Shown piece by piece: positions 33,521 to 46,400 of a DNA stretch of 64,000 nt. A program made the translations under genes and the position numbers. Every line of letters begins with the position of its first letter. Positions within the stretch are counted from its first letter, which is position 1. Source of the DNA: Anisus vortex (lineage: Eukaryota > Mollusca > Gastropoda > Planorbidae); NCBI GenBank assembly GCA_949126835.1, contig OX421506.1, forward strand, positions 25,877,301 to 25,941,300. The letters run 5' to 3'. Below the pieces are notes generated by a model. That model ran no database searches. It saw only the letters and a list, made by a program, of their open reading frames with translations, and was not told the origin of the DNA.

Positions 33521-33639
33521 CTGCAAGACTTGAAACCGTTTTAGTCTCACGTTAGCCCACCACTACGCCTGATTTTATTGCTACTTTAGCAACAGATTAT
33601 CATAAAACTCAAGAATACCATATTATTCAATAAAGTACA

Positions 33640-33860
33640 GTGCCACTAGAACAGGTGGGGGTGTTTGTGCCAGATGCTAAGGTCACGGCATACAAGAGAT
33701 AAGTAGCCAGCACTCTGCCCATCCACATACTTCTCCTAAACTCAACTTCTCAGGTACTCAACAGAGCAGGGTAGCCTCATGCATGTTCTCTAAACCCGGA
33801 AACTTATTATAGCCTTTACCAGGATTAGAACTTGGAACCTTCGGTACTTAGCGTAGTTGT
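33640..33860 (-). repeat. Diverged SINE-like repeat
   Basis: Shares CAGGTACTC.AC.GAG.AGGGTAG, CATGTTCTCTA and TTAGAACTTGGAACCTTCGG with the copy at 37240-37440 and, more distantly, with the tRNA-derived SINE at 30025-30205; the B-box region is degenerate. Confidence 0.55.
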
Positions 33861-34079
33861 AGCTACTGGCAACATATCAAAAGGCATGTTCACAGTGAGG
33901 GAACACGTCTTGTAATATAGGTGTAAGGGTCTGTAACCATTTTAAGTTTGCAGCTGTTACTCTTAAATTGATTCCGGGTTTTGTTTTGTCCATTTCCGTC
34001 CGCCAGTTTTGGACATAAAATGTAGCGGGTCCCTTAGGAGAAACGTTTTTTTTTGCTTTGTGCAAAGCCCTGTGGCTGT

Positions 34080-34140
34080 GTGTGGACTAAATGTCCGTGG
34101 GTGGACTTAGTGTCCTTGTGTGGACTCAGTGTCCGCTGTC
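34080..34140 (+). repeat. Short tandem repeat of about 21 bp
   Basis: Three consecutive units of the type TGTGTGGACTNAATGTCCGT, slightly diverged. Confidence 0.6.
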
Positions 34141-34719
34141 GTTTTGTGTCAGTGTTAAGGTGTGGCTGCTAAGCCAGGTGATATATCTGGCTGGGTTTTT
34201 TTTTGGACTGTTAACAATTGGCCGTTTGTATTGTTTTTAGTGGGATGTGAAATACGTTGATTTTTTACGGTTAAAAATTGATTGTTTCTTAGTTTTAGTA
34301 AGGTATATTTGAAGTTTAATTTGAGCTAGAGCTTCAGTTGGTCTGATTCAGAATTGTGTGTTTTGTTGTAATAGTCTTTTGGAAGTTTTAGACTAAGAGT
34401 ATTTTTATGTAGAATAAAGTTATAGATTTTATATTGTTACTTCGGCCTTTGTTTCTATATCTTTGTTTCTTTTAAGTGTCGTGATCTTGTGTTGTGTCGT
34501 ACTGTTTTAGTTAGCCAGTAGTAGCTGTTATTTAATTTAGGATAGTTTAGCTAAAGCCTTAGACTTTAGACTGTGACAGTCACCTTAGGTTCGCTTAAAA
34601 CAAGGTTGCACAGACCACGATCTTCCATTTCCTCTCCTCTTCCTTTCCCTTTTTACCTTCTCCTACTCCCATTCCTTTCATAGAAATGCTAAAAACATCC
34701 CAAAACAATAGTAACACAA

Positions 34720-35890
34720 TTAAGCATCGGCGATGGGTTTACAAAGAACGTAAACTCTATGCTCTTATAGAGAAGTCATCATCCTCGTCAATTTATCCAA
34801 TTAGGCACAACTTTAAACTATGACAACCTCAACGAATATATTATAAGGCTATTGTTCGACAAATTAGCTGGCATCGCTGGTAAAAGGTCCAAACGCCCTA
34901 CCGCTCGGGGCGGTAAATGTAGACACCGGTACTGTCGACTATGGTGTCTACATCGAATATCCCGGTAACCCGAATAAGGTCGAACTATAGGGGCCTTGCG
35001 ATGGACTCTCCAACTACGGTGCAGAGAACGAAGCCATCAGTCGGGCTCTGGAGCAGATCTGCCTTTGCCACGTCGAAGGCGCCCTCAGCTCTATGACCAT
35101 ACTAATCCTGACTGTTGCGTTGTCGGTGCTACATGTTACGGAGAACCTGAGCAACTGGCCCCCTCAGATTGAGAAAATTCTACTGGCTTTAGATGAGCTA
35201 AGCCAGCGCTTTGGAGACCGCGCGCTACTGCAGTGGGTCACAGGGCATACAGGCCTACCTGGTAAAGAAAGAGCAGACCACCTTGTGAAAAAAGGTGGGC
35301 TGAGCACACCCACCTCTGAGGGGCAAGGCACCACGCCAGGCTCATTTGAGAAGGCCCAGAGGTGGGAGACTGAAAGATGGAACGAGAGATGGGACAGCTC
35401 TGACAAGGGCCGAGAGGTCTGGCGGCATATGCCCCGCCCTAACATCACCGACCAATGGTGATGTCTAAATAGGTCGGAACAAAGTATAATATCACAATTC
35501 CGCACTGGCCACTGCCATGGGGCATACTTCGCCATGTACCGACTCAACTTCAACTCGCGGTGTCCCACTATCCACTGTTTTTTACGGAGATATAGACGTG
35601 TTCAGACGCACGGCAGTGTTCTTGTCCAGAGCTGTAAGGGAATAATATTATCAATTCAATTAGAGTTCAAGTCTGGTCTGGTAAAAAGGTCCCTGCTACC
35701 GCAGTTGACAAGCCCAATCAGGACGTAGAACTAACTAAGATGTCAAAGGGCAAGTCAGATGAGGCCCCGTACTTCGGTGCAGCAGTTCATCCCTCTGAGA
35801 CCACCAGGATAAGGAGAAAGATTATTGGGATTTTGTTCTCAGGCCTGCAGGGTGTCCCTGAGTTTCTTTTCCACCTATCAACTGATTGTG
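34720..35890 (+). repeat. Dispersed repeat, copy I, split by a LINE fragment
   Basis: The segments 34720-34860 and 35655-35880 match, in the same order, the contiguous segments 38215-38345 and 38345-38545. The roughly 800 bp in between are absent from copy II and carry LINE RNase H coding. The right part reads ATAVDKPTHDIELPEM-like in copy II. The repeat itself is not identified. Confidence 0.6.
34870..35640 (+). pseudogene. LINE RNase H domain fragment
   Basis: Across broken frames it reads DGSTVDYGVYI, YGAENEAISRALEQI, LQWVTGHTGLPGKERADHLV and then ISQFRTGHCHGAYFAMYRLN. This is a cellular-type RNase H domain and the following region found at the C terminus of some non-LTR retrotransposons (I/Jockey/Tad-like groups). 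Markedly more GC-rich than its surroundings. A stop interrupts GPCDGL. Confidence 0.8.
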
Positions 35891-37000
35891 TTCATTAGAG
35901 GTGGGGATGAAGACATGAACATAACACAAGAGCTGGCTTCTTACACAGCATGTATGACACTGTTACAGGAGAGGATATATTCAATGAGTTGAAAAAAACA
36001 TTTACTGATTATAACTTAGACAGGACTCAGTTGTCTGACTATTGATGTAGGAAAGAACATAAGTGGCATAAAAAAAGGCTTGGACAAGTGAAGCAGATGT
36101 GTAATGAAAAAAACTTTCCACAATCAATGTTCCTGTATTATTCACCAGCAAGCTTTGTGTTATAAATATATGGACATTAGCAGTGTACTGAATCCTGTGG
36201 TGAAGATGGTCAATTTAATAAGGTCACATGGGCTCAGTCATAGACAGTTCGGAGACATGTTGAAAGATACAGACACAGAATCGAAAGATATACCATATTA
36301 CACAGCAGTAAGATGGCTAAGTTGTGAGAAAGTTCTGAGCAGTGTAGTTAAGTTAAGAAAGGAACAAGGTGAGTTACTGGAGAGTAAAGGCAAGCCACAG
36401 CCATAACTGTCTGATGAAGAGTGGGTATGGAAATAGGCCTTTGCTACAGACATAACAAGTCATTTAAATTTTCTGAATCTAAAACTACATGGAGAGAAAA
36501 ATCTAGTTTCTGATCTATTCACCCACGTAAATGCCTTCAGATACAAACTTGTCTTGTTTTTTTTTTAAACAAGTACAGGCCAACACTTTGACGCACTTTC
36601 AGCTGAGTTCCGCACGTCATTAGCATGCGAGATCCAAAGACCTCCAGCTGCAGTTTCAGAAGTGGTTTTCTGAGTTGGATTCAAAGGCAGAAGAATTGAG
36701 ACTGTTTCAAAACCCATTTGAAGCAGACGTTGAACAGTTGAACAACAGTTTTTGCCCAAGGAAGACTTTCCTAATATCAAAACGTTTGCATCAAGTTAAC
36801 TTTCAAACTTTGGAACAACATACCTGTGTGAACAAACATTTTCAAAAATGAAATAGGTAAAGAACATTTTGAGAACAAACTTGTCCTATGATAATCTTTG
36901 GTCTATGTTGATGTTAGGAACATCAAATCTAAAGCCAGAAATGTCTGCTGTTTTGGCATCCAGGAAACAACTTCACCATTACCACTAATGCAGGTGTTCA
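35890..37000 (+). pseudogene. hAT transposase relic (GTF2IRD2-like)
   Basis: Broken frames with an intact 36104-36406 portion: CIIHQQALCYKYMDISSVLN, VKMVNLIRSHGLSHRQF, MLKDTDTESKDIPYYTAVRW, LLESKGKPQP. The C-terminal end is near 36820-36930 (YLCEQTFSKMK, RTNLSYDNLWSMLMLGTSN). This matches the hAT transposase lineage from which the GTF2IRD2 C-terminal region derives. No terminal repeats were located. Confidence 0.85.
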
Positions 37001-37239
37001 AAGAAAGATTCTCAATAAAAAATATTGAAGTATTTGAATGTTTACCTATATAACGAGCATATGGTGATGACAAAAATGTATCAGGAACCCGAGTGATCCC
37101 GATGGCCATTTAAAAAAAGCATTTATAAAATATTGTAAACGATGTTAAAGCTTTATCATGATAGTCTAATCATTCACTTAACAGATGATGGCATTAATTT
37201 AGATCCTGGCGAAATACAACCAATCCTTAAGCAGCTTTT

Positions 37240-37440
37240 ACAACTTTCTTTGGCCACGGCATACAGGGGATAAGTAGCCAGCACACTGCCCAACCACTTC
37301 TCCTCAACTACTGTTAGGTATCCACCAAAGCAAGGTAGACTCAGGCATGTTCTCTAGATCCTGAAACTAATTCTAGTCTTTACCAGCATTAGAACTTGGA
37401 ACCTTCAGTACTTAGCATAGCGCGCTATGGTCAAGCCACC
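37240..37440 (-). repeat. Diverged SINE-like repeat, second copy
   Basis: Homologous to 33640-33860 (GATAAGTAGCCAGCAC, CATGTTCTCTAGATCC, TTAGAACTTGGAACCTTCAG); the minus strand carries an A-box-like GGCTTGACCATAGCGCG. Confidence 0.55.
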
Positions 37441-38214
37441 TTGTCCAATAAATTACATCAAAAAATGACTAAATGTAATCAGATGCGTTTATTAAAATTT
37501 AGTTCTTACTTCAAGGTTGTCAAAGAATTACCAAGCTTATGTGCGATCTCATAAGATAATAAATATATCACTGAGTACATTTGAGTTAAACAAAATACGA
37601 AGCATTACAGTAAATCGCGTCAAACCTTTTTATAATCTGAGCGAGCCACTAGAATTTGCAAAAGGTCCCAAGTCAGCATGATCTTCGAGTTCACATAATA
37701 ATGCTTTTATATGAACATTAAAAAAACACTTAATCTCTAGTAATATTATGCTGCACATAGTTAATATTTATATTCATTTATGCACAATATATGCTAGTAT
37801 AGGCAGACAAAAAAAAAAAGAAGTCAAGATTTTTTTTTTAAGTTTAAGAATGCTTGATAAATTTAACTTTTACCTTATATATTAAACAAAAATTATACCC
37901 CTAAGTAAGATCAGTAATTAATTCAAAGCTAACTTCTCAAAACTTGTGAGGCACAATGACATATATAGGCATACTCTGGGCTCAAAGATAAAGGAAAATT
38001 AGCAAAACCTGAGCAGCAAAATGGCATGATCGCCCTGTGGATTAGATTCTATGGCCCAGTGCAATTGAGCTCGTATTCGGAATTACAACTTTGTAGTCAG
38101 TTGTAGCTAATGGCAACATGTTAAAAGTTGAGTACCCGTTGCGGGAACAGGTATTGTATGTAATATAGGCATGCTAAAAGCACCAGAAATCAATAAAAAA
38201 GCAAAAACAAATAT

Positions 38215-38545
38215 ACATTGGCAATGTGTTGTCTAAGCTCGTAAACTCTAAGCTCGTGTAAAGAAGTCGACGTCCTCGTCAATTAATCCCATTAGGGACT
38301 ACTTTGAAACTATGGCAAACTCAACGAATGTATTAATATTGTATTGATCTATAAGTTATCTTTTAAAGAGGTACCTGCCACAGCGGTTGACAAGCCCACT
38401 CACGACATAGAACTACCAGAGATGACAAAGGGCCTGGCAAAAGGAGGCCTGTATTGGTGCAGTAGTGCATCCGTCCGAGACCACCAGGATATGCAGAAAG
38501 ATTACTGGGATTTTTTCCCAGGACCGGAGGTTGTCCCTTAGTCTA
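38215..38545 (+). repeat. Dispersed repeat, copy II
   Basis: Uninterrupted counterpart of 34720-34860 plus 35655-35880; both copies include GACAAGCCCA, GAGACCACCAGGATA and GAAAGATTA.TGGGATTTT. A stretch homologous to 33840-33930 (GTAGCTA.TGGCAACAT) precedes it at 38080-38180. Confidence 0.6.
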
Positions 38546-38559
38546 CCTTGATGACAATA

Positions 38560-40260
38560 ATTTGGGCAAAATAAAGGTGGATGGGAATCGTACTAGCCGC
38601 ACGATACCATAGTATGCCGTAGTCATAGAAAATAGTTAAAGCTGCTTCTATGGCCTGTAAATCAATTTTGTTCAAATGGATTGGTTTACTTTTATTGTTA
38701 TCAAAACAAAAACATTTATTTTTTCTTAAATACTTGCCATCCTCGACACTTGAGCTCATACAGGATAATTCTACAATTTCAAACAGCAACCAACATTAAT
38801 CTATATAGATTTAACAAGTCATATTTTCTTTACTTTGTATTGTGGTGTTAATCTCCTTGACTTACCTAGTCATTAAATCTCTTTGTTGAACATTTTCTAT
38901 TTTTAGTTCTTCTGGGAAAAATAGCAAATGATAAACTAGTGAAAATATTGAAGCCAAATGCATTACTTTTAAAATATATGTATATTGTAAGATTTAAATA
39001 AATTTATTAATATTTTAATAATTTTGTTTAGGCAGCAGGCTATAACTAGGCAAAAAATTGCTGCTTTCTAAAATTTATTTTTCTAAAATTTCTTTGAAAT
39101 TTGTTGTGAACAATTTACTTGTACTCTACTAAATACAAAAGCATGTACATATTCACTATATAATCTTCATTGTTATGACGCATACCGGTCTACATTTACA
39201 AAAGTTTCGTAATTGTTACATTATAGCTATAGGCCTATTAATTTATAGACGATGACGAAATTACACATATAAAATAATACAACTTAAAACGTTGCTAAAC
39301 ATGCGCTGGTTAGTTACAGAGGAGTAGCTATTAAAAGGGAAGGAAAATGATAATTAAAAAACACGACAACGCAAAGAATAATGTTCTCAAATGAACTAGT
39401 CCTGCATCTTCGAATGTTTAATATAATGTTTATTTCGTATGTGCAGCTAATTATTGGCAAAATGGTTGAACGTAGAAATCTCAAATACACAAATAAATTT
39501 TGTCTTGCATAATTAGGGAGGTTTCTATCAGTTCTGGATTTTCTTCAATAATAAATGTTGTAGAAGTTGTATGTTATCTGTGTTAACTTTTTCCTGTAAG
39601 ACTTTATTGGTTATATCGATAGACATCCATATTTAATAAAAAAAACTACCCAAGAAATCACTTATATATATACTGCTTAATACATCAACACATAAAATCC
39701 AGGCAACTTGCCAACAACAGAAAAAATAATTCTCCCTACCCTTAGCGAAATGCACCCACAAGCATATTATGTGCTATGTGTCGCAAAAATTAGTACAGTC
39801 TATGAGCTGCCTATGTGTTTGCAACATCTATACTTAGACCGCAGTATTTTCAATACTAATTTCTATGTAAGATGTATTAATATAGACTACTTCTAATCTA
39901 CTACATTCTACATCATAATAATTCACTTGTTTATAATACAAATACAGATGAGCGTAGGACGCAATAATCTTATCTAAAGAAGGAGCGTCTGTAATGCATA
40001 ATATAAGATAATTATAAAACACAACTTGGAAATTTGTGCCGGGATATTTTAAACATCGTTATTTTTTAAAACCTTATAGTTCAGCTATATGTGCAATGCA
40101 ACATTTAGTACGTTAATGCTTATTGAAATTACATTAGGGCTATTAAAAAGATTTGGTAGGCCCTATCTATGTGAAGTTGACTAATTTGCTCACACTATTC
40201 TTCAAAGTTTCCAGAACTTTGCTCTAATATACGTTTTTAAAGCAACAGAAAAATAATAAT
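38560..40260. other. Non-coding region between host genes
   Basis: No convincing exon found on either strand, although a further exon of the kinase gene is expected somewhere to the left of 40268. Confidence 0.4.
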
Positions 40261-40267
40261 ATTTTAC

Positions 40268-40498
40268 CTTCTTTATTTTTCAGCTGAAGTACTTCATTAG
40301 CTAATGCTTTTATTTCATCATCTTTAGCTTTTATTTGATTATCTTTAGCTTTTATTGCTTTATCTTTAGCTTTTATTTCATCATCCTTAGCTTTTATTTC
40401 ATCATTTTTAGCTTTTATTTCATCATCCTTAGCTTTTATTTGATTATCTTTAGCTTTCAGTGCTTCATCTTTCGCTTTCATTTCATCAATAGCTTTAC
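40268..40498 (-). CDS. Kinase-gene exon 7 (heptad-repeat coiled coil)
   Basis: 231 nt, phase 1 at both ends. It starts GKAIDEM and continues with eight near-perfect 7-residue units of the type KAKDDEI, then KALANEVLQLKNKE. The units are 21-bp tandem repeats in DNA, so length may vary between alleles. This is an ideal coiled coil, likely for oligomerisation. Acceptor TTGCTTATTTTCAG, donor GAAG|GTAAAA. The next exon is not identified. Confidence 0.8.
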
Positions 40499-43400
40499 CT
40501 GAAAATAAGCAACTACGGTACAGCAGGAAAAAAAAATAGGTCTGAAAAGCATATTCACGTTACAGGCAGTTTAATCTTCATAATATAGTGGGCTCAACAT
40601 TTTCTTTCTTACAAACATTACTTAAGCAAATAAATTAAATATATTATAATACTAAGAAAGTTTGGGTAATTTTAATTTAATTATATGTTTTAAAAAGCTC
40701 TGAATTTACATATTGTCTGAAACTAATAGTTTGTGACTCTCTCTCTCTATCTCTCTCTCTATATATATATTAATTTAGGCTGAGTACTGCAGTACGTTTT
40801 CGGGGTATTCAACTCGGGCGCTGATTTTTAGGTTTTACTTCATTAAATAAGGTCAACAATTTTTATATACAAAAAAATTCCACTTTTATAGAGCAAAGTG
40901 CAATAGTTTTATATATTGTCATGTATATTGTTTTTCCAATAATTGGAACACGCAATGTTTATTCCTCTCTCTCTCTCTCTTTTCTAACTACACACAATAT
41001 TAGGACGTTTAGTAGGAAAACAAAAGGTTCTAGGTAATGTTGGGATTCTGTGTTGATCTCAAATTCTCAGAGTCTGGGAACGACTCATTATTTAATAGGG
41101 GAAGTTCCTATCGTTTTTGTTATGAGTTTTGTAATGATACCATGATTTTCACCCCTACTGGTAATGGGTCTATCCCTTGCACCACTCGGATAGTATTTAA
41201 TGATTTGTTTTTTCTGAAAAAGACAGAGAGTTTCAAAATATGTTCCTTTGAGAACGTTTGTGTTTGCACTATTTTATTCTAACTGTACATAATAGATATA
41301 TTGTATATATTGAACATACCACCTGAAATAAACTATCAACAACAGTTACACTGAAGCTTCCTTGTCAAGTTACTATTCTATTGTGTTGTATACATTACAA
41401 TAAGATTTATCTACTACTCTAATGTACAAGAAAGGAAATGTTGGAATACAAATACTGAATTTGTGCCCAGGACTATAAGAAGAGTTCGTGTAATACTGAA
41501 ACATAAATACTAATAATTAAAGTCTCCCCTAGGACTAACGAGAATTATCAGCAAGATCTACACAGCTCTGGCCACAAGGGGATTGTGGACGTAACAAAAT
41601 TTGGTGGTCTCGCCCGGTATATTTGAGTTCTACTTTTCCTGACCTAGGATTAACAAAATTTAGTGGTCTCGTTCGATATATTTGAGTTCTACTTTTCCTG
41701 ATCTAGAATTGGAAAAAATTGTTGATCTCGTCTGGAAAATTTGAGTTATATTTTTCCTGACCTATAAATATGTTGTGACATTAGTAGTACTGAGAGCGGC
41801 ATATTTGTGTTTCGTTTTCTAGGACTGTGAAACTATTCTTTTTAAAAAGAGGAGAGAACTGGTTTGCGTATTTATTCCTTGGGAAGTGTGAAGATTCCAC
41901 GAAGTGTGTAATATTATATTGTGCAAATTTCTGGACAAATCGTAAGTTGGAACTTTATATTTTATTATACAATATATACTACTCTACTATCACAAATATT
42001 TCGAACGCTATACTATGGCTTCGAATATATCAAGTGAGGAACTTAATGCCATGTCATTTGCTAAACTCTAAGAATTAGCTGAGTCCTTTGGGATTGAGGC
42101 AGGACAGGCAAGACCTAATCGTAATCGTTTGATCAAAGAAATTATGACATGTTTGAACGGGCAGAATGCCATGAACACTGGTAATGTAGTTGAAGTGGGA
42201 CAGAACGATATCAATGAAGGTTATGTAGCTCCCAGTGGGGGCGAGGTAATTGCCCACAGAGACGAGGTAAGAAATATGTCATCTAGATCATCAAACATCG
42301 ATGAAGATGAAGGGTTGAGTGAAAACCTAAAATTCCAATTAGCTATGAAGAGAATGGAATTAGAAAGTATGGAAAGGAGAGAATTGGAAATAATTAGGAT
42401 AGAAACTGAAAGGGAAAATGAAAGAATTAGGATTAAAAGCAGAGAAAGGATAGAGATGGCACGCATGAACAGACCTGACCATCGTAGGGACAGCAATGGT
42501 ATGGATATTAGCGCAATGAAGCAACACTTGCCTATATTCAGAGAAGAAGATGTTCAAGATTTCTTTTTGCTTTTTGAGAGGATAGCTGTAGATTATCAGT
42601 TCCCTGATGATAAGATGGCTTTATTGTTAAGGTCAACTCTCAACAAAGAAAAAGCATTGGACGTAGTGTTGAGTTTAACACCCGAGGAAATAAATGACTA
42701 TGAAGTAATCAAAGATAGGGTGCTAAAAAGTTATTCCCTGACACCAGAAAAATATAGAAAGCTATTTAGAGACAGAAAGAAGGCATATGATCAAACTCAT
42801 GTAGACTTTTTGAGACAATAGGAGAAAATGTTAGAACAGTGGCTAAGGTCACAGAATGTAAGTGAGTTTGATAAACTCAAGAACCTAATATTGTTTGAGG
42901 AATTCAATGATTGTATTCGAGTGGATATTAAAACCCACATCTCAGACCGAGGGGTTGAAGATGTGCATGAAGCTGCTAGATTGGCAGATAACTATGCCAT
43001 AATTCACGCCAGCATAAAGCCATATTATGCTAACAAACCCAAAGTGCACAAACCAGAGCCCAAGGAGGCTAGTAAACCAAAAGAGACAAGTGAAAACAAT
43101 AATAAGAACAGTGGTGTAAATAATAATAGTAACATAGATCATTTCAGGAAGCAGACAGATGTAAATAAAGCAAAGGTGGTATGTTTCAATTGCAAGAAAG
43201 AGGGCCACATGAAGAAAGATTGTTGGATCCTTACCAAGAAGCAATGTGATATTCTACACTGGGCCAGAGTGCAGAAAGATAGCAAGCAGACAGAAGAAGT
43301 GTGCAACACAGGGTCAAGAAACTCAAAAGAAATGCGGCCGGCATCGCCCATAGTTGTGGAGTCGATGGTTTTTGAGAACAGTCTATCTAAGGTTAAAAGA

Positions 43401-46400
43401 GAATAGCTGTACTCAATCTATTAAGCTTTCAGAAGGCCGTGAGAAACAGATGGTTCCTGAAGTCCCGGAAGAGGACGACCTATCCGATTTTCGACTTTTT
43501 GTCTACGAGGGGACAGTGTCGACAGAAGTCGATGTACTCAGCAAGAAGAAAATACAGATATTACGTGACACGGGTTCTGCTGTCAGCGTGATCCTGGAGG
43601 GCAGTGTGCCGTTAACGGATGCCACAAGTACCGGTGAGTCTGTTGTGCTGAGAGGTGCTAGTATGGAGGCTGTGGAAGCTCCACTGCACAGAATAAAACT
43701 CGAGTCGGATATTTTTACAGGTAACATCGTAGTGGGAGTGTGGCGCGCACTACCCGTCAAAGGCGTTTCCATGATATTAGGAAATGACATTATGGGCGGC
43801 AGAGTCACTGTCGAGCCCATGGTTAAAGTGTTGGAGACAAAGATGGCGGAGGACAAAAACCTACGTCCTGCCAATGAACGCCCAACATGTGCACTGACAA
43901 GAGCAATGCAGAAAAAGAAGTCGGTAAAGACTCCTGCTACGCCGTTTATTGCAACGAAAGATGTGTTTGTCTGTTCTGAAGACACACATGCGAATGAAAC
44001 AGTGATAACAGAAACACCTGACATCGATTTAAGTGCTACGTTCTTTGCTGAACTAACAACTGGTGATGCAACAGAGAACGATAACATTTTGTCACCAAAG
44101 CAGAAATTGGTGAAAGAACAATTTAATGACGAAGTAATAATGCAACTCAGAATGAAAGCTGTTGATGAAAAGACTGCAGATGCGATGGCGGAATGTTTCT
44201 ACATGAAAGATGAAGTGTTGATGAGAAAGTCGAAACCGCTCAACTCAGGTACAAACGAGTGGGACAGTATTCACCAGATTGTAATACCTAAGTGCTATCG
44301 TCAAGATATACTGCGTATGGCGCATGATCTTCCTTTCGCTGGTCACATGGGAGTCCGAAAAACGCACCACCGTATCCTCCCTTACTTCTACTGGCCAGGA
44401 CTGAGAAGAGATGTCGAACTATACTGCAAGACTTGCCACGTATGCCAAATGGTAGGACGTCCTAACCAACGAATTCCTGTCGCTCCACTCCAGCCGATAC
44501 CAGCGTTCGACGAACCATTCAGTCATATACTCATTGATTGCGTGGGCCCGTTGCCGAAAACAAAAGCCGGTTTTCAATACCTGCTCACAGTCATGTGTTC
44601 ATCCACTCGCTTCCCGGAAGCCATTCCGTTGCGGAACATAACAACAGTGAAGGTGGTAGACGCCCTGACAAATTTCTTCACACGTTATGGCCTACCGAAG
44701 ACAGTACAGTCCGACCAGGGGACTAACTTTACTTCGAACATTTTCAAACAAGTCATGGAACAATTAGGGATAAGCCATAGGCTATCAAGTGCCTATCATC
44801 CTGAGAGCCAGGGAGCTCTGGAAAGGTTTCATCAGACATTAAAATCGATGCTTAAAAAGTAATGTTATGAAAACGAGAAAGACTGGGAAAAGGGTGTGCC
44901 TTATGTACTGTTCGCTGCAAGGGAGGCCACTCAGGAATCCCTGGGGTTTAGCCCATTCGAACTTGTGTATGGACACTCAGTTAGAGGTCCTTTGAAACTT
45001 CTACATGAAACTTGGCTAACGGACAGTGAACCGATTGGACTTTTGTCATATGTAGATAAATTTAAAAATAGGCTTTATCATGCTTTTAACCATGTGAAGA
45101 TTCATTTTTCACAGATGCAGGAGCGTATGAGACAGAACTATGACCGTAAAGCTACAGCTAGAACTTTTGCACCAGGTGACAAAGTTCTTGTGTTTCTACC
45201 TTTGCAAAATCAGCCTTTAAGTGCAAAGTTTAGTGGACCCTATGAGATAGAGTCAAAGCTTGGCGAGGTCAATTATTTGATAAAGACTCCTGACCGGAGA
45301 CAAAAACAGAGGGTATGCCATATTAATTTACTTAAGCCCTATGTTTCCAGGGAAAAGAGTAAACCACGGGAGGTACCCATGATTTCGTTAGATAGAGTCC
45401 CGACGGATTTATCTAGGATAGAATATAAGTTTGCAGAAAGTAAACTTAATAATACAGATGCCCTTAAGAGTTTAGATACAAGGCTAGAACATTCTCCGGT
45501 AGAAGATAAGGAGAAGATTATTGAGCTGGTACATGAAAATAAGTCAATGTTTACAAATGTTACCAGTAGGACACATGTCATAGAGCACGATGTAGTGTTA
45601 ACCAATAGTGCCAGGTCTATTAAACAGCATCCATTTGACCCCATCAGACCTGAGCATATTAAATTAGATGTAAAGTATATGTTAGAAGATGACATAGGAG
45701 AAAAATGTGATAGCAAATGGTCTACACCCTGTGTGATGGTACCAAAAGCCGACCACACACTGCAGTTTTATAGAGACCCTGGGAAATTAAGTAATTTGAC
45801 AAAGACCGACTGGTATCCCATTCCCCGTATCATCGACAAGATAGAGACAAGGTCATAGCTGATACTCTATCTCGGGTGCTACATGATTGACTGAATAACC
45901 CTATACTTCTTTGTCAGATCATCTCACTTATTCATTAAGAATGTGTCATGATAACCTATCATTCGTTTGAATTTTGATTATTGAATACCTATAGAATACT
46001 TGTATCATACAGAAGTCAAGTCTTTTGAAAGTATTAATAATTCTTATAATCATGTATAATATTGATGTTCTGATATATTTTAAATTCATTTGATTATGGA
46101 AAAGAAATTTAAATGTTGATGCATGATGCAATAAATATATAATATGCACGTATTTACTTGATATGGATGGATAAAAGTAATTGTCATCACATGCAATTAA
46201 GTGGGAAAACTTTGAGCTAGTTGATTTATTATCTTGTTTTATTTTAGTTAATGAATGGAACTAAATAATAATATGTACAATTTTTATCTTAGAAAGAGAT
46301 GTAATATCAATTGGTATAAATTAATAGATAATATTGGAAATCTATTGCTAAATTGTTATATCATGGTAATAGAATGGGAAAAACTAGTGGATATTCACTA

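Noticed and set aside
38538..38789. Minus-strand 83-codon ORF as the missing kinase exon
   Set aside because: No phase-1 acceptor/donor pair fits and the translation shows neither coiled coil nor known domain.
41037..41282. 81-codon ORF inside the LTR
   Set aside because: Lies wholly within a non-coding LTR and is interrupted in the other LTR copies.
42221..42557. Hydrophobic antisense ORFs over gag
   Set aside because: They are antisense shadows of the Glu/Arg-rich gag coding region.
45845..45890. Complete RT in the intronic element
   Set aside because: Only the N-terminal finger region and the last RNase H residues are present; the YADD-like motif and RNase H core are missing.
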